Positions 46,707 to 57,788 are shown, numbered from the stretch's first letter. The stretch: DNA of 64,000 nucleotides from Rubrivivax sp. (GCA_027483705.1 JAIXTY010000204.1:1-64000); one strand, 5' to 3'. Notes: a model not told the origin generated them from the letters alone. Numbers and translations: made by a program.

Positions 46707-49700
46707 TCAGGGCCGGGGCCGCGGCGGCTCCGTGGCCAGCCGGCGGCGGCATTCGTCGAGTGCGGGGCCCGACAAGCCTTCGCATGGTTCGGCGGCACCG
46801 GTGCCGAGCAGTTCGACCGTCAGCAGTGCGTTGCGATCACGCGTGGCCGCGGCCGCGCCGGTGTCGCTGCCGGTGGACCGGCGACCGTCCTCGGAACGGG
46901 CCGGCGGCGTGGCCACCGTGGCCGGCGGCGGCGCCACCGGGGCCGCGGCGCCGCTGACGCTGGCCGCACCCAGGTTATCGGCGCCCTTCACGGTGGCCCC
47001 CAGCACGATGCTGGGCGCGCGGATGAAGGCGTCGAGCGCCAGGATCTCGCCGAAGGCCGGGAACAGGCCGATCTCGCCCGAGGCGCGGCCCGTCACGTCG
47101 GGCACGATGGCGAGGCCGCTGCCGGTGGTGGTGGCGGGGATCTCGAACACCACGCCGTCGACCGAGCGCCGCGGCGCCAGCGGCGGGGCGCCGACCGCGG
47201 TGTTGGCGCCGCGGCCGCTGTCGATGTCGCCGCTCGACGACCAGATGTTCATGTCGCCGCGGCCAACCACGAACACGCGCTGCGTGTTCACCTGGAAGTC
47301 GTCCCTCGCGAAGCCGAAGACGTTGCCGCCGCCGAGCGTGATCACGCCCTTGGGGCCGCCGTCGGTGCTGACCTTGAGGCCGACGTTGATGCCGCCGCCC
47401 GGGTTGAGCAGGCTGATGCGGCCGCCGCGCTCGGTGACGACGGCGCTCTGCGTCATCTCCAGCGCGCCGCGGTAGCCGAGCACCGGCGCGTCACCCGGCC
47501 ACACCGGCTGCGGCACGAAGCTGCCCGCACCGGTGAGTTCGGCCAGCCTGAAGACCTCGTCGAACAGGGCCAGGCGCACCGGCAGCACGCCGCGCCCGAA
47601 GGCCGATGCGCTCTTGGCCGTGGCCACCGTCTGGCTCTCGAGCACGCCCTCGCGGTAGCGCTCGAACAGCTCGCCGCTGCGGCGGGCGAGGCCCTCGCGC
47701 CAGGCCGTCGCCGCGGCGTCGGTGGGCCGTGCCGCGGCCAGCGCATCCAGTGCCTCGGCGGTCGAGCCCAGGCTGCGCGCGACGGCGTCGCGCCAGCCGG
47801 TGCGCACGCTCTCGAGCGCGCGGGTGCGTGAGGCGACGACGCCGTCGAGCTCGATGGCCTCGAAGCCGAGTGCGCGGATCTGCGCCAGGTAGGCCGAGAG
47901 CTCGGCACCGGCCAGGCTCTCACGTCCAGGCAGCACCAGTGCGCGGCCCGCCGCCAGCGCGGCCTCGCCGGCCGCCAGGATGTCGGCGCGCCGGCGGACG
48001 AAGCCCTCCCGCAGCGACGCCAGCACATCGGCCTCGCGCACGGGCGTCTCGCCCAGGTACTGGCTGCCGAACTCGGCCGCCAGCACCTGGCGGGCCAGTG
48101 CCACCTGCGCATCGGCCGGGAAGCGGCGGAACTGCGCCAGCGCGGCGGCCTCGTCGAGCGAGTCGTCGGCCAGGGCCTGGCGCACCTGGTCGCGCAGCAT
48201 CGTGCGGTACTGCGCGGCTCGTTCCGAGCGCGCCAGGTAGGTGGCCTCGAACACGGCCAGGTCCAGAGTCGCTGCGGTGCCGGCCGCCAGGCGGATGGAC
48301 GCACCGTCGGTGCCGAGCGCCGCGTTCTTCAGGTTGCCGATCGTGCGCACCCCCGGTGAGCTGCCGAGGTCGACTTCGCGGCCGGCGCGCACGTCGAGCA
48401 CGCCGGGCCCGCCGAGCTCGATCACGCCACGCAGGCCGGCTTCGAGGTTGCGCCCGGCCGTCACCTGCGTGCGATCGCCGGCCCCCGTGTGCTGGGTGCG
48501 CAGCTGGAGGTTGACGATGTCGTCGCCGGCCGCGAACACCGCGGCCTTCGGCAGGATCCAGCCGCCCTCGGCGGACTGCAGGATCGAGCCCTCCGCCCGC
48601 ACCTGCACCGGCTGGGGGTCGGCCGCGTGGATGGCGGCGCCTGCGGCCGTGCCGGCCAGGTGACGATCGATCAGACTGGCGTCGCCGGTGAGCACGGCTG
48701 CACCGCCCCGCTCGGTGGTCGGGCGCGAGAAGTCCGGCCACGCCGACGGGGCGCTGTCGGCCATCGCCAGGGTGCGCGAGCCGCTGGACGTGGCGCCGAA
48801 CCGCACCGACGAGGCAGCCCAGATGCTCAGCTGGCCTTCGGCCGACGGGAACATCACCGACGAGCCGGCCCCCATCAGGTCGGCAGGCCCGCCGAGCGCG
48901 ACCAGTTCCAGCGACGCCGGCATCACGGCGAACAAGGTCGTGGCGTTGGTCGTGCTCAGGCCGAAGCGCGGCGCGGTGCCGACCGTGTTGGCCCCGGCAT
49001 ACGCTACGCCACCCGCACTGGAACGCAAGGACAGCGCGGCCCCGTCGCCCCAGGTGTAGAAGAAGCTCGAGGCGGTGACGCGTCCGTCCGCGGCCGACAC
49101 CGGCACGGCGGTCGGATTGAAGCTCGCCGCCACCGCCACCGACTCCCGCCCCTGCACGCGCCACGAGGCGCCGCCCATCTGGGCCAGGATGGGCTCGTCG
49201 ACCGCCTCGTTGGCCAGCAGCGCGCCGACGCTGCCCAGGGCCGTGATGCGCGCCGAGCCGCGCCCGGCCAGGAACTGGCCGCCGAGCACGTCGCCCCCGG
49301 CCTGGATGTCCACGCTGCCACCACCGATCGTGCGCAGGCTCGCCAGGGCCGGGTTGCGGTTGCTGGCCCAACCGGCGGTCGGCGCCAGCGCCTGCAGGTT
49401 GACGATGTCGCCGCCGGCCCGCACCCGCAGCGACGCGCCGCCGAAGGCGCCGAGCGACTGCCGGAAGCGGCTGAACTCCGGCCACCAGCCCAGGTGCGAC
49501 GAGGCCGCGTACAGGCCGGCCTCGGCACCGCTGGTGGCGACGATGCCGCTGCGCCAGAGCCAGTTGTTCACCAGCTGCGTGGCCCCGGAGGCGATCACGT
49601 CGCCGCCGGCGGCGATGTCGAGCCGGCCACCGCCCACGGTGAACGCGGGCCGTGCGGTCTGGCGGGCGAAGAGCGCGTTGGCCGCGTCGGCCTCGGGCCC

Positions 49701-52700
49701 CGCCCAGCGCGAGCCCGCGACCATCACCGCCGCGGCGGCCGTCGGGCCGCTGCCGGCGGCCAGCCGCACGTCATCGGCCGCGGCGAGTTCGATCGATCCG
49801 GCGCCGGTGCGCACCAGCCGGCCTGCCGATACCGTGAGCGTGCCCGGGGCGCCGGGCGACACGGTCAGGGGATGGGCGCCCGACAGGTCGGCCCCCGCGA
49901 CCAGCCGGTACGACCAGGCCCGGCCGGCCGGCGACAGTGCCGCCGCCAGCGTGGTGCCCGCAAAGCCATCGCTGATCGAGCCGTTGAGCAGCAGGTCGCC
50001 GGCCGCCCGCAGCGTGAGCATGCCGGCCTCGCCACCCGGGCGCGCCGTCTGCAGCGCCCAGTCGCCGTTCAGCGTCAGCGAGCCGGTGGCCTGCACCTCG
50101 ACGCCGGCCCGCAGGGCGAAGCGAGCGCGATCGGCCGTGTCGATGCCCAGTGCATCCAGCGCACCGGTGGCGCCGGCCATGAAGGCCGCGCTGTCGGCCT
50201 GCACGCTCGCCTGGCCGAGGTTGCTGCCGCTGCTGTTGCCGGTGGTGATGGCGGTGATGTCACGGGTGGCGCCGCCACTGCCCACCGTGCGGTACACGCG
50301 CACGGCCTCGAGGCTGATCTCGGCGGCCTGCAGGTTGGCGGGCGTCAGGCGGTCCACGCCCAGTGCGGCGGCGTCGGCCGTGCGTGGGGCGCGCAGCACG
50401 ATGCGGCCGTCGTCCGCGTCGTCGCCGCGGGTGTCGATCGTCGCGTCCGGCGCCACGCGCACACGGCCGGTGGTCGCGGCCAGCAGCACATCGCCACCCG
50501 AGGCCCCGGGGCTCGTCGAGCGGGCGTCGATGCGGGCGCCGGCACCCAGCACCACGTCGTCGCGCGCGGCGAGCTGCACCACGCCGCCCGAACCCGCGCG
50601 GGCGTCGACCGGCGCCGTCAGCCGCAGCGTGCCGCCGTCGGCCGCCACGCGCAGCCGTTCGGCCTGCACCGGGGCGGCCAGCGTGAGGTCGCCGCTGCGC
50701 ACGCGCAGGTCCAGCTCGTGGTCGATGCCGCCGGTGGCCAGCGTGGCCAGCAGCGCCGCGCTGTCGTCCAGGCGCTGCACGTCCAGGCGCAGCGTGCCGC
50801 CGCGGTCATCGTCCCGGCGGCCGCCACGCGCCTGCAGCGTGCCGCTGCGGCCGCCGGCCTCCAGCACGAGCGCGCCGCCCGCGCCGGCTGCACGCAGCTC
50901 GATCGAGCCGGCGTCGCCTTCGCCGGGCCGCCCGTCGGCGCGCAGGCCGACACTGGCGTCGATGCGGCCCAGCAGTTCGATGGCGCCGCTGCGCGCGGTC
51001 ACGGCGATGCGACCCGCCGCGCCGTCCACCTCGAAGCCCGACGGCGAGGCCACCGAGAAGCCGGCCACCGAGGTGCTGGAGCCGTCGCCAAAGCGCACGG
51101 CGGCCGTGTCCGCCGCGCTGCCGGCGGCGTCGATCGACAGCCCACCCGACGGCAGCTCGAGGCGGCCGTCCTGCACCACGTGTCGCGCCGTGATGCCGAG
51201 CTCGGCACCCTGGCCCACTCGCTCGCCCAGCGTGCGTGCGAGCGCCAGGCTGCCCAGGCGCAGCGTGCCGGCGTCCGCGGCCAGTGTGTGGCGGGCCGCG
51301 GTGGTGGCCGTCAGCCGGGCACCGAGCAGCGTGAGATCGGCCTGCGCGCTCAGCCCACCGGTCCCGTCGAGCACGAGGTCGCCGAGCGACAGCAGGCGTG
51401 CCTGGTCGAAGCCCAGCTGCACCGTGCCGGGGCCGACGGTCAGGCCGCCCGTGTGGCCGTAGCTCGTGCGCGGCAGCGCCTGCAGCGTCAGCTCGCCGGT
51501 GCCGGCCGCAGGGGCGGTGCCGGCCCCGCCCCGCGAGTTGCGCAGCACGAGCTCACGCGCAGCGATGTCGGTGCGCGCCGGCACCGCATCGCCCGCGGTG
51601 CTGCGCCCGTCCACGCCGCGGATCGTCGGCGCATCCAGCACCAGCCGTTCACGCACCTGGGACGGTTGCGCGTCCGGCGAAGCGCGCTGCGCCCAGTCCT
51701 GCACGCCGTGGAAGTCCAGGCTCGAGCTGCTGCGCAGCGTGAGGTCGTCGGCACGGCGCACCGAGTTGAGCAGCGCCCCGGCCAGCACCGTGGTGCGGGG
51801 CACCGCGTCGGGGTCGATGGGCGTGGCCGGCTGGCCGACGGCCAGGCGCGGCGCACCGAGCTCCAGCGACGCGGTCTCCAGGCGCAGGTCCTGCGGCAGG
51901 CGCAGGTCCGCGCTGGCGTCGAGCACCACGCGCGGTGCCCGCAGCTCGACGCCGGCCTGGATCTCCAGCACGCCCTGCGTGCCGGCGGCGGCGGTTCGCA
52001 GGCTCGCCACCGGGTTGGCCGACACGACGGCCAGCGCGCCGTCGCCCACCAGGCCAAGCGTGCGGGCGCCCAGGGTGCCGGTGCCGATGGCCTCGAGGCG
52101 GCTGCCCGACCGGATGTCGAGCGTGCCGGACGACGCGAGGATCAGCTCCTCGACGCGCAGCGGCCTGCCGGGGTCTAGCGCCACCGTGAGGGCCGTGGTG
52201 CCGCGGGCATCGATCGTGGACACCGGCTCGTCACCCGCGGCGGGCGCCTCGCCGCGCTGGCCGCCGACGAGCACGCTGCCCGCGCCGCTGCGCGACAGCG
52301 TCGCCGCGCCCACGCCCAGCGTGCCGGGGGGCGTGCCCACCGGGTCGTCGAGCAGGGCCAGCCGGGTGGCGGCGATGTCCAGCGTGCCGGCACGTCCGCC
52401 TGCAGCGCCGGCGCGGAACTCCGATTGCCAGATCGAGCGTTCGCTGCCGCGGGCCTCGACGCGGATGGCACCGCCGTCCAGCGGCACGGTCGGGCGCGCT
52501 GCATCGGCCACCTCGGCGCGACGGACCAGCAGCTGCCCCGCGTCGGTCAGGCGCACGTCGCTGCGCTGGCTGAACACCGACGGCGACTCGATCACGAAGC
52601 GTTCGCCCGGCGTGCCGGCGCCGATCGAGCCCGCGTCGCGCAGGGTGCCGCTCACGACCACCGAGCCGTCGTCCTGGAGTCGGGGTGCGCCCAGCAGCGC

Positions 52701-55700
52701 AGAACCCTGGTCCGTCGCCCGGCGCACCAGGAACGCGCCCTTCGGCAGGGTGCCACCCAGCAAGGCCAGGCGGGCCGGCAGCACCGTGTAGGCGCCCGGC
52801 GGCAGCTCCGCACCGGGCGTGCTGACGACGAACTCGCGGCCGATGGCGTCCAGGCCCGTGATGCCGCCGCCCAGCGAGACCGGGGCTCGCCGGCCGAAGT
52901 CGGGCAGCACGGCGAACAGCCCGGCGCTGTCGAACACGTCGGCGCTGCCGCCCACGCCCGCGAAGAATTCCGAGGCCAGGATGCGGCCGCCGCCGGCCGC
53001 GTCCACCACCGCGCTCGGCGAGGTGCCGATCGTGGCGCCCGACAACACGATCGACTTGTCGACCGGCAGCGTCGTGCGCGGGTTGTTGTTGAACAGCGGC
53101 TGCAGCCACTGCGTCAGGTTTTCCGTGGTGCCGTACAGCAGGGTCTGGCCGGCCCCGCTGACGCTGGTGATGCTGCCGCTGCCCAGCGTCAGCGTGCGCG
53201 CGGCGTCGAGCTCGATGCGGCCGAAGGGCTGGCGCAGCACGCCACCCTGGTCGATGTCGGTGGCGCTGATGGCCAGGCGGCCGAAGGCCGACAGCGGCGT
53301 CGTCGGTGCCGCGCCGCCCGCGGCCGTGCGCAGCACGACGCGGCTGCCCGGGTCGTCGGCCGACAGGGCCGGCAGGCCCTGCAGCGTGAAGTCGGCCGTG
53401 GTGGTGGCAAACACCTGCCCGGCCGTCACGCGCAGTTCGCCGGCAAAGCGCAGGTGGTCTTCGGAGCGGCTTCGCGCCCGCTGCTGCACCGGCTCGACGG
53501 CGCTGAAGCGCACCTCGCCCTCGGGCGACCCGCCGGCATCGAGATGCACGCTCGAGAAACCCTGCAGCGCCGATCGCCCGACGACCTCGATGGTGCGCGC
53601 CTGAAGGCTGAGCCGGGTGCCCTGGTCGGCGCTGGTGTCGGGCAGCGCCTGGTCCGATGCCGGCTCGGCGGTGCGCACCAGGACCCGATCGCCCAGCGCG
53701 ATGCTGCGGGCCGAGAGGCTGACGTCGGCGCCCGGCGATGCCGCGAGCACGGGGCTGTCGAACACCAGGCCGACGGCCGGCCGCAGCGCCATCGAACCAT
53801 CGAACACGATGCGGTCACCGGCCCCGAACCGCAGCGTGTCGAAACCGGCGGCCTCGAGCCAGCCGATGTCGACGCGGGCCAGGCCGTTGCCGTAGGCCGC
53901 GAACAGGTCGTCGCCGGGTCGGACGCGCGCGCCGGTCGCGGCCGGCGGCGCATCGCCGAGCCGGATCTCCCGGGGCGTGGTGGGGAAGGGGCTCGTGCTC
54001 GCCGACAGCGGCAGCACCCCGCCCACGCCCAGAGCCACCGTGAGGCTGCCGCCCGAGGTGAGCGGCATGCCATCGGCGCTGCGCGGCACGCGGGCCGACA
54101 CCGTGCCTTCGAGCACGATGCCTTCCGGGCTGGCCACCGACAGGCGCCCCGGCGGCTGCGCCACCACCAGCGGGCCGGCGGCGCCGCGCGGCTGCAGCGC
54201 GGCCGCGGCGCCGTCGAGCTCGAGGCGCGAGCCGCGTTCGAGCACGACATAACCGCGGTCGTTGGTGATCTCGATGCTGCCGCCGCCCAGCACGCGGCCG
54301 GTCTGGCGCGGCCCTTCGTCTGCAGCCGGCGCGCCGAAGGTGGTGAAGGTCGGGCTGCTGCGGTCGAGCCGCAGCTCGGCCGTGCCCGAGACCGACAGCA
54401 CCGCGTCGGCGCCGATCCAGGTGGCCTGGCCGGGGATGAAGCCCACCGGATCGCGGCCGACATCGTCGGCCCGCGCACCGCGGTTGCCGGTGAGGCCCAG
54501 GCGGATGGTGCCGCCGGGCACCTCGAGCCGCGCCGCCTGGCCCTCGACACCGCCGCGCGTGCCGATCTCCAGCTGGCCCGTGGCCGACAGGGCCAGCGTC
54601 GCGCCGGCCTCCAGCGTGATCGCCGCGCCGCGCTCGACCTGCAGCCGCCCGGTGGCCGAGCCGAACTCGGGGTTCAGCGAGCGGCTGGCCGTCATCGACA
54701 GGTTCACCGGCTGGCGGTCGGCCAGCGCCTCGTCCACCGGCTGGGCCGTCGCCACCTCGGGGCGCATGCGGCCGCTGGCGGCCCGCCGGTAGCCCGGCGA
54801 CACGAGCCACGACGACAGCGTCGGCGCCAGCTGCGTGCCGGCGGCCACGACGATGTCGCCGAAGGCGCCGAGCGTGATGCTGCCGAAGCCGCCGGCGGAG
54901 AAGAACTCGGGGCTGAGGTGGACACCGGCAAAGCCCGCGGGCGCGGACTGCCCGGCCGCGGCCACCCACGCGCCCGGCGTGCCCAGCGTCAGCCGGCCGC
55001 CACTGCCGAAGTCGAAGCCGGCGAGCCGGACGCCGTCGATCTGCAGCCGGGTGGCCTGCGCGTCCAGCCGCCCTGAAGCGAGCTGGATCGAGCCTGCGCG
55101 GCCCGTGCTGAGCGAGCCCGTGGCCGACAGCCGGGCGCCGCCCGACACGTCGAGTTCGGCGCCGGGTTCGGCGAGCAGGTTGCGGGCGGCCGTGACGCTG
55201 ACGCGGCCGCCGTCCAGGCGCAGCGGCGCACGCGTGGCCGACGCGGCCGCGGCGGTGTCGTTGGTCCACAGGCCTGCGGTGTCCAGGCGCGTCGCCGCCG
55301 ACAGGCGGATGTCGCCGAGCCCCGCGTCGCCGGCCAGCGCATCGGCCTGGTTGGTGACGAGGCTGATGCTGCCGCCCGGCGCGGTGAACACGCCGTCGAG
55401 CGACAGGCGCGCGGCCAGCAGGTCCAGCTGCCCGGCGAGGCCGAGATCGAGCGTGCCGGTGGCGGGCTGGGTGATCTGCGTGGCGCGCAGGTTCAGCGCG
55501 CCGAAGCCGCCGGCGGCCACGGCCTGCAGCGACAGCGGCGTGTCGGCGGGCAGCGCGGCGAATGCGTCTGCCGACGGCGCGCGCAGCAGCGCCGGATCCA
55601 GCGGCGGCACGGCACCGGCCTGCAGCGTGAGGCCCGCGAGGTACTGCCCGCCGCCGACGAAGCGGCCGATGGTGAGCGCGGCCGGGCGTGGCAGGGCCGA

Positions 55701-57788
55701 GGTGCCCTCGCGCTGGCGCTCGCCCAGCAGCACTTCGCCCTCGACCTGGCCGGCCAGCGCCAACCGGCGCGCGTTGAGGACCAGCTGGCCGCCATCGGCG
55801 CCTTCGCGGTAGGCTGGCACCGGCGTGCGCCGCGTGTCCGAGAGCAGCGCGTCGTAGCGCGAGCCGGCGCTGGCCGCGCTGAACGCCACCACGCCGCCAC
55901 CGGCGGCCAGCTGCGAGGTCTGCAGCGTGGCCGCCGAGACGCTGATCGAGCCGCCCGAGACGTCGAGCAGCGCCTCCTGGCCGATCAGCATCGCACCCTG
56001 CGACTCCAGCCGCAGCGTGCCGCCGGTGGTGGACTTCTCGGCGGCGGTGAAGCCCGTCGACGCCGTGGCGCCGGTGACGTTGGCCACGCCGATGCGGGCG
56101 GCATCGCGGGTGTCGAAGAACACCTCCTGGCGGTACAGCGGGCCATCGCGCTGCACCGGTGCGTCGGCCAGCTCGATGCGGAACAGGCGCTGCGAGCCCT
56201 GGAAGCGGCTGCCGTCCACGGCCACGTCGCGCAGGCCCGCGGTCGACAGGCGGGCGCCGGGTTCCACGAGCACGTGGCTGCCGTCGATGGCGGCGCTGAA
56301 GGTGGCGGCCGCGTTGAACAGCGGGCTCGTCGCGCGGTTGCTCGCCGCGAGCAGCTCGATGCGCCCACCCGGGGCCTCGACGCGCGCGCCGGCGGCGACG
56401 CGCACCGACTCGCCCTCGATGCGCACGATCGAGGGGTTGAACACTTCGGCAGCCAGCTGCGTGGCGCCGCTGGTGCTGGGCGTGACGCGTGTTTCGCTGC
56501 CCGGGGCCAGCTCGACCGTGCCGCCGCTGGCCGACACGCGGGCGCTGGCGCCGGCCTCGACGACGAGGCCGCGCTGGCTGGTCGGCGTGGTGGCCTCGGG
56601 GCCGCCCACCAGGCGCACGGTGGCGTCCATGGCCTGCAGCTGGATCGAGCCGTTGGCGCCCTTCACGGCGGTGGTGGCGTTGATCTGCCCGGCCTGGCGC
56701 ACCAGCAGGCCCACGAGGTTGACCGTGCCGCTGTCGGCGCGGATCTCGTTGATCTTCTGCGCCAGACCGGCCGTGTCGAAGCGGCCCGAGGCGGTGTTCT
56801 CGACGATGCCCAGAGTGGGGTCGGGCGCGGCGCCGGCCCCAGGCAGGCGCACGGGATCGACGGCGACGATGAGGCCGCGCTGCGCCGGGTCCGACGAGCT
56901 CATCAGGTAGACGCGGTCGCCGGCGGCGAGCACGGCCTGGCCCTGCGGCGTGTCGATGCGGCCCTGGTTGGCCACCCGCGGTGCGATCAGCAGCACGTCG
57001 CCGCCCGCGGCGCTGCGGATTTCGGCGCCGGCCTCGATGGTGACCGCGCTGTCGAGCGCGGTGGGCAGGTGGTCGGTGCCGGCGGTGGTGAACACGGCGC
57101 TGCCGTCGCGCACGTTGCGCAGGCCCTGCTCGAACACGGCGTCGGCGATGCCCAGGCTGGAGGCGACGAACTTGCCGGTGTCGACCTGCGCGCCGCGGCC
57201 GAAGTACACGCCGTTGGCGTTGACGAGGATCAGCTCGCGGTTGGCCTTCAGCGAACCGAGGATCAGCGTCGGGTCGAGGCTCCACACCCGGTTCAGCGCC
57301 GACACGTAGCGCGTCGGGTCGGGGTTCTGGCGGAACTCGACGCTGCGGCCGGCGCCGATGTCGAAGCTGTCCCAGTTGAGGATCACACGGTCGACATCAC
57401 CCTGGTCCAGCACGGCCGAGCGGCCATCGGGCGAGACGGTCCAGCGCACGCGGTCGCGGTGCGCCGGGTTGGCCACGAAGCTGCGCAACGCGGGGTCGTT
57501 CACACGCGTCACGCCGTCGGCCTTGAGCTGTGTGCCGTAGGGCTGCGGCAGCGCGGCGCGGGGGTTCGTTGGCGCGGGCGCGCCGCCGGCAAACACCACC
57601 GGCGGCCGCGTCTGTGCCAGCGCCGCGGGCGGTGCGGAGCCCGCCGTGCCGAGCAGCGCCAGCACCGCCGTCGCCAGCGCGTGGCGCCGGCCCGAGGCCG
57701 CGCGCGAACGGCGGCGGCCGCCCTCGAACACGGCCACGCGCATGCCACGTCGGGTGTCGAACACGAGTCGGTGCAGGCCCTGGTTCAT
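46707..57788 (-). CDS. Filamentous haemagglutinin-like TpsA exoprotein (~3693 aa)
   Basis: ESPR-like N-terminus MNQGLHRLVFDTRRGMRVAVFE; TPS domain VDRVILNWDSFDIGAGRSVEFRQ...ILVNANGVYFGRGAQVDT; long beta-helix repeats; C-terminal LLNPGGGINVGLKVSTDGGPKGVITLGGGNVFGFARDDFQVNTQRVFVVGRGDMNIWSSSGDIDSGRGANTAVGAPP (DUF3739-like). Confidence 0.95.
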   Translation of the reverse strand: MNQGLHRLVFDTRRGMRVAVFEGGRRRSRAASGRRHALATAVLALLGTAGSAPPAALAQTRPPVVFAGGAPAPTNPRAALPQPYGTQLKADGVTRVNDPALRSFVANPAHRDRVRWTVSPDGRSAVLDQGDVDRVILNWDSFDIGAGRSVEFRQNPDPTRYVSALNRVWSLDPTLILGSLKANRELILVNANGVYFGRGAQVDTGKFVASSLGIADAVFEQGLRNVRDGSAVFTTAGTDHLPTALDSAVTIEAGAEIRSAAGGDVLLIAPRVANQGRIDTPQGQAVLAAGDRVYLMSSSDPAQRGLIVAVDPVRLPGAGAAPDPTLGIVENTASGRFDTAGLAQKINEIRADSGTVNLVGLLVRQAGQINATTAVKGANGSIQLQAMDATVRLVGGPEATTPTSQRGLVVEAGASARVSASGGTVELAPGSETRVTPSTSGATQLAAEVFNPSIVRIEGESVRVAAGARVEAPGGRIELLAASNRATSPLFNAAATFSAAIDGSHVLVEPGARLSTAGLRDVAVDGSRFQGSQRLFRIELADAPVQRDGPLYRQEVFFDTRDAARIGVANVTGATASTGFTAAEKSTTGGTLRLESQGAMLIGQEALLDVSGGSISVSAATLQTSQLAAGGGVVAFSAASAGSRYDALLSDTRRTPVPAYREGADGGQLVLNARRLALAGQVEGEVLLGERQREGTSALPRPAALTIGRFVGGGQYLAGLTLQAGAVPPLDPALLRAPSADAFAALPADTPLSLQAVAAGGFGALNLRATQITQPATGTLDLGLAGQLDLLAARLSLDGVFTAPGGSISLVTNQADALAGDAGLGDIRLSAATRLDTAGLWTNDTAAAASATRAPLRLDGGRVSVTAARNLLAEPGAELDVSGGARLSATGSLSTGRAGSIQLASGRLDAQATRLQIDGVRLAGFDFGSGGRLTLGTPGAWVAAAGQSAPAGFAGVHLSPEFFSAGGFGSITLGAFGDIVVAAGTQLAPTLSSWLVSPGYRRAASGRMRPEVATAQPVDEALADRQPVNLSMTASRSLNPEFGSATGRLQVERGAAITLEAGATLALSATGQLEIGTRGGVEGQAARLEVPGGTIRLGLTGNRGARADDVGRDPVGFIPGQATWIGADAVLSVSGTAELRLDRSSPTFTTFGAPAADEGPRQTGRVLGGGSIEITNDRGYVVLERGSRLELDGAAAALQPRGAAGPLVVAQPPGRLSVASPEGIVLEGTVSARVPRSADGMPLTSGGSLTVALGVGGVLPLSASTSPFPTTPREIRLGDAPPAATGARVRPGDDLFAAYGNGLARVDIGWLEAAGFDTLRFGAGDRIVFDGSMALRPAVGLVFDSPVLAASPGADVSLSARSIALGDRVLVRTAEPASDQALPDTSADQGTRLSLQARTIEVVGRSALQGFSSVHLDAGGSPEGEVRFSAVEPVQQRARSRSEDHLRFAGELRVTAGQVFATTTADFTLQGLPALSADDPGSRVVLRTAAGGAAPTTPLSAFGRLAISATDIDQGGVLRQPFGRIELDAARTLTLGSGSITSVSGAGQTLLYGTTENLTQWLQPLFNNNPRTTLPVDKSIVLSGATIGTSPSAVVDAAGGGRILASEFFAGVGGSADVFDSAGLFAVLPDFGRRAPVSLGGGITGLDAIGREFVVSTPGAELPPGAYTVLPARLALLGGTLPKGAFLVRRATDQGSALLGAPRLQDDGSVVVSGTLRDAGSIGAGTPGERFVIESPSVFSQRSDVRLTDAGQLLVRRAEVADAARPTVPLDGGAIRVEARGSERSIWQSEFRAGAAGGRAGTLDIAATRLALLDDPVGTPPGTLGVGAATLSRSGAGSVLVGGQRGEAPAAGDEPVSTIDARGTTALTVALDPGRPLRVEELILASSGTLDIRSGSRLEAIGTGTLGARTLGLVGDGALAVVSANPVASLRTAAAGTQGVLEIQAGVELRAPRVVLDASADLRLPQDLRLETASLELGAPRLAVGQPATPIDPDAVPRTTVLAGALLNSVRRADDLTLRSSSSLDFHGVQDWAQRASPDAQPSQVRERLVLDAPTIRGVDGRSTAGDAVPARTDIAARELVLRNSRGGAGTAPAAGTGELTLQALPRTSYGHTGGLTVGPGTVQLGFDQARLLSLGDLVLDGTGGLSAQADLTLLGARLTATTAARHTLAADAGTLRLGSLALARTLGERVGQGAELGITARHVVQDGRLELPSGGLSIDAAGSAADTAAVRFGDGSSTSVAGFSVASPSGFEVDGAAGRIAVTARSGAIELLGRIDASVGLRADGRPGEGDAGSIELRAAGAGGALVLEAGGRSGTLQARGGRRDDDRGGTLRLDVQRLDDSAALLATLATGGIDHELDLRVRSGDLTLAAPVQAERLRVAADGGTLRLTAPVDARAGSGGVVQLAARDDVVLGAGARIDARSTSPGASGGDVLLAATTGRVRVAPDATIDTRGDDADDGRIVLRAPRTADAAALGVDRLTPANLQAAEISLEAVRVYRTVGSGGATRDITAITTGNSSGSNLGQASVQADSAAFMAGATGALDALGIDTADRARFALRAGVEVQATGSLTLNGDWALQTARPGGEAGMLTLRAAGDLLLNGSISDGFAGTTLAAALSPAGRAWSYRLVAGADLSGAHPLTVSPGAPGTLTVSAGRLVRTGAGSIELAAADDVRLAAGSGPTAAAAVMVAGSRWAGPEADAANALFARQTARPAFTVGGGRLDIAAGGDVIASGATQLVNNWLWRSGIVATSGAEAGLYAASSHLGWWPEFSRFRQSLGAFGGASLRVRAGGDIVNLQALAPTAGWASNRNPALASLRTIGGGSVDIQAGGDVLGGQFLAGRGSARITALGSVGALLANEAVDEPILAQMGGASWRVQGRESVAVAASFNPTAVPVSAADGRVTASSFFYTWGDGAALSLRSSAGGVAYAGANTVGTAPRFGLSTTNATTLFAVMPASLELVALGGPADLMGAGSSVMFPSAEGQLSIWAASSVRFGATSSGSRTLAMADSAPSAWPDFSRPTTERGGAAVLTGDASLIDRHLAGTAAGAAIHAADPQPVQVRAEGSILQSAEGGWILPKAAVFAAGDDIVNLQLRTQHTGAGDRTQVTAGRNLEAGLRGVIELGGPGVLDVRAGREVDLGSSPGVRTIGNLKNAALGTDGASIRLAAGTAATLDLAVFEATYLARSERAAQYRTMLRDQVRQALADDSLDEAAALAQFRRFPADAQVALARQVLAAEFGSQYLGETPVREADVLASLREGFVRRRADILAAGEAALAAGRALVLPGRESLAGAELSAYLAQIRALGFEAIELDGVVASRTRALESVRTGWRDAVARSLGSTAEALDALAAARPTDAAATAWREGLARRSGELFERYREGVLESQTVATAKSASAFGRGVLPVRLALFDEVFRLAELTGAGSFVPQPVWPGDAPVLGYRGALEMTQSAVVTERGGRISLLNPGGGINVGLKVSTDGGPKGVITLGGGNVFGFARDDFQVNTQRVFVVGRGDMNIWSSSGDIDSGRGANTAVGAPPLAPRRSVDGVVFEIPATTTGSGLAIVPDVTGRASGEIGLFPAFGEILALDAFIRAPSIVLGATVKGADNLGAASVSGAAAPVAPPPATVATPPARSEDGRRSTGSDTGAAAATRDRNALLTVELLGTGAAEPCEGLSGPALDECRRRLATEPPRPRP

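Noticed and set aside
48489-52178. 1229-aa plus-strand ORF inside tpsA (and other long frames 47606..58202)
   Set aside because: Antisense to tpsA, whose beta-helix sequence is coherent; His/Arg/Gln-rich composition indicates a shadow.
46707-57788. TpsA as a contact-dependent inhibition (CdiA) toxin with downstream immunity gene
   Set aside because: No VENN-like motif, no variable toxin-like C-terminus and no small downstream ORF; it ends in a DUF3739-like region plus Cys pair.
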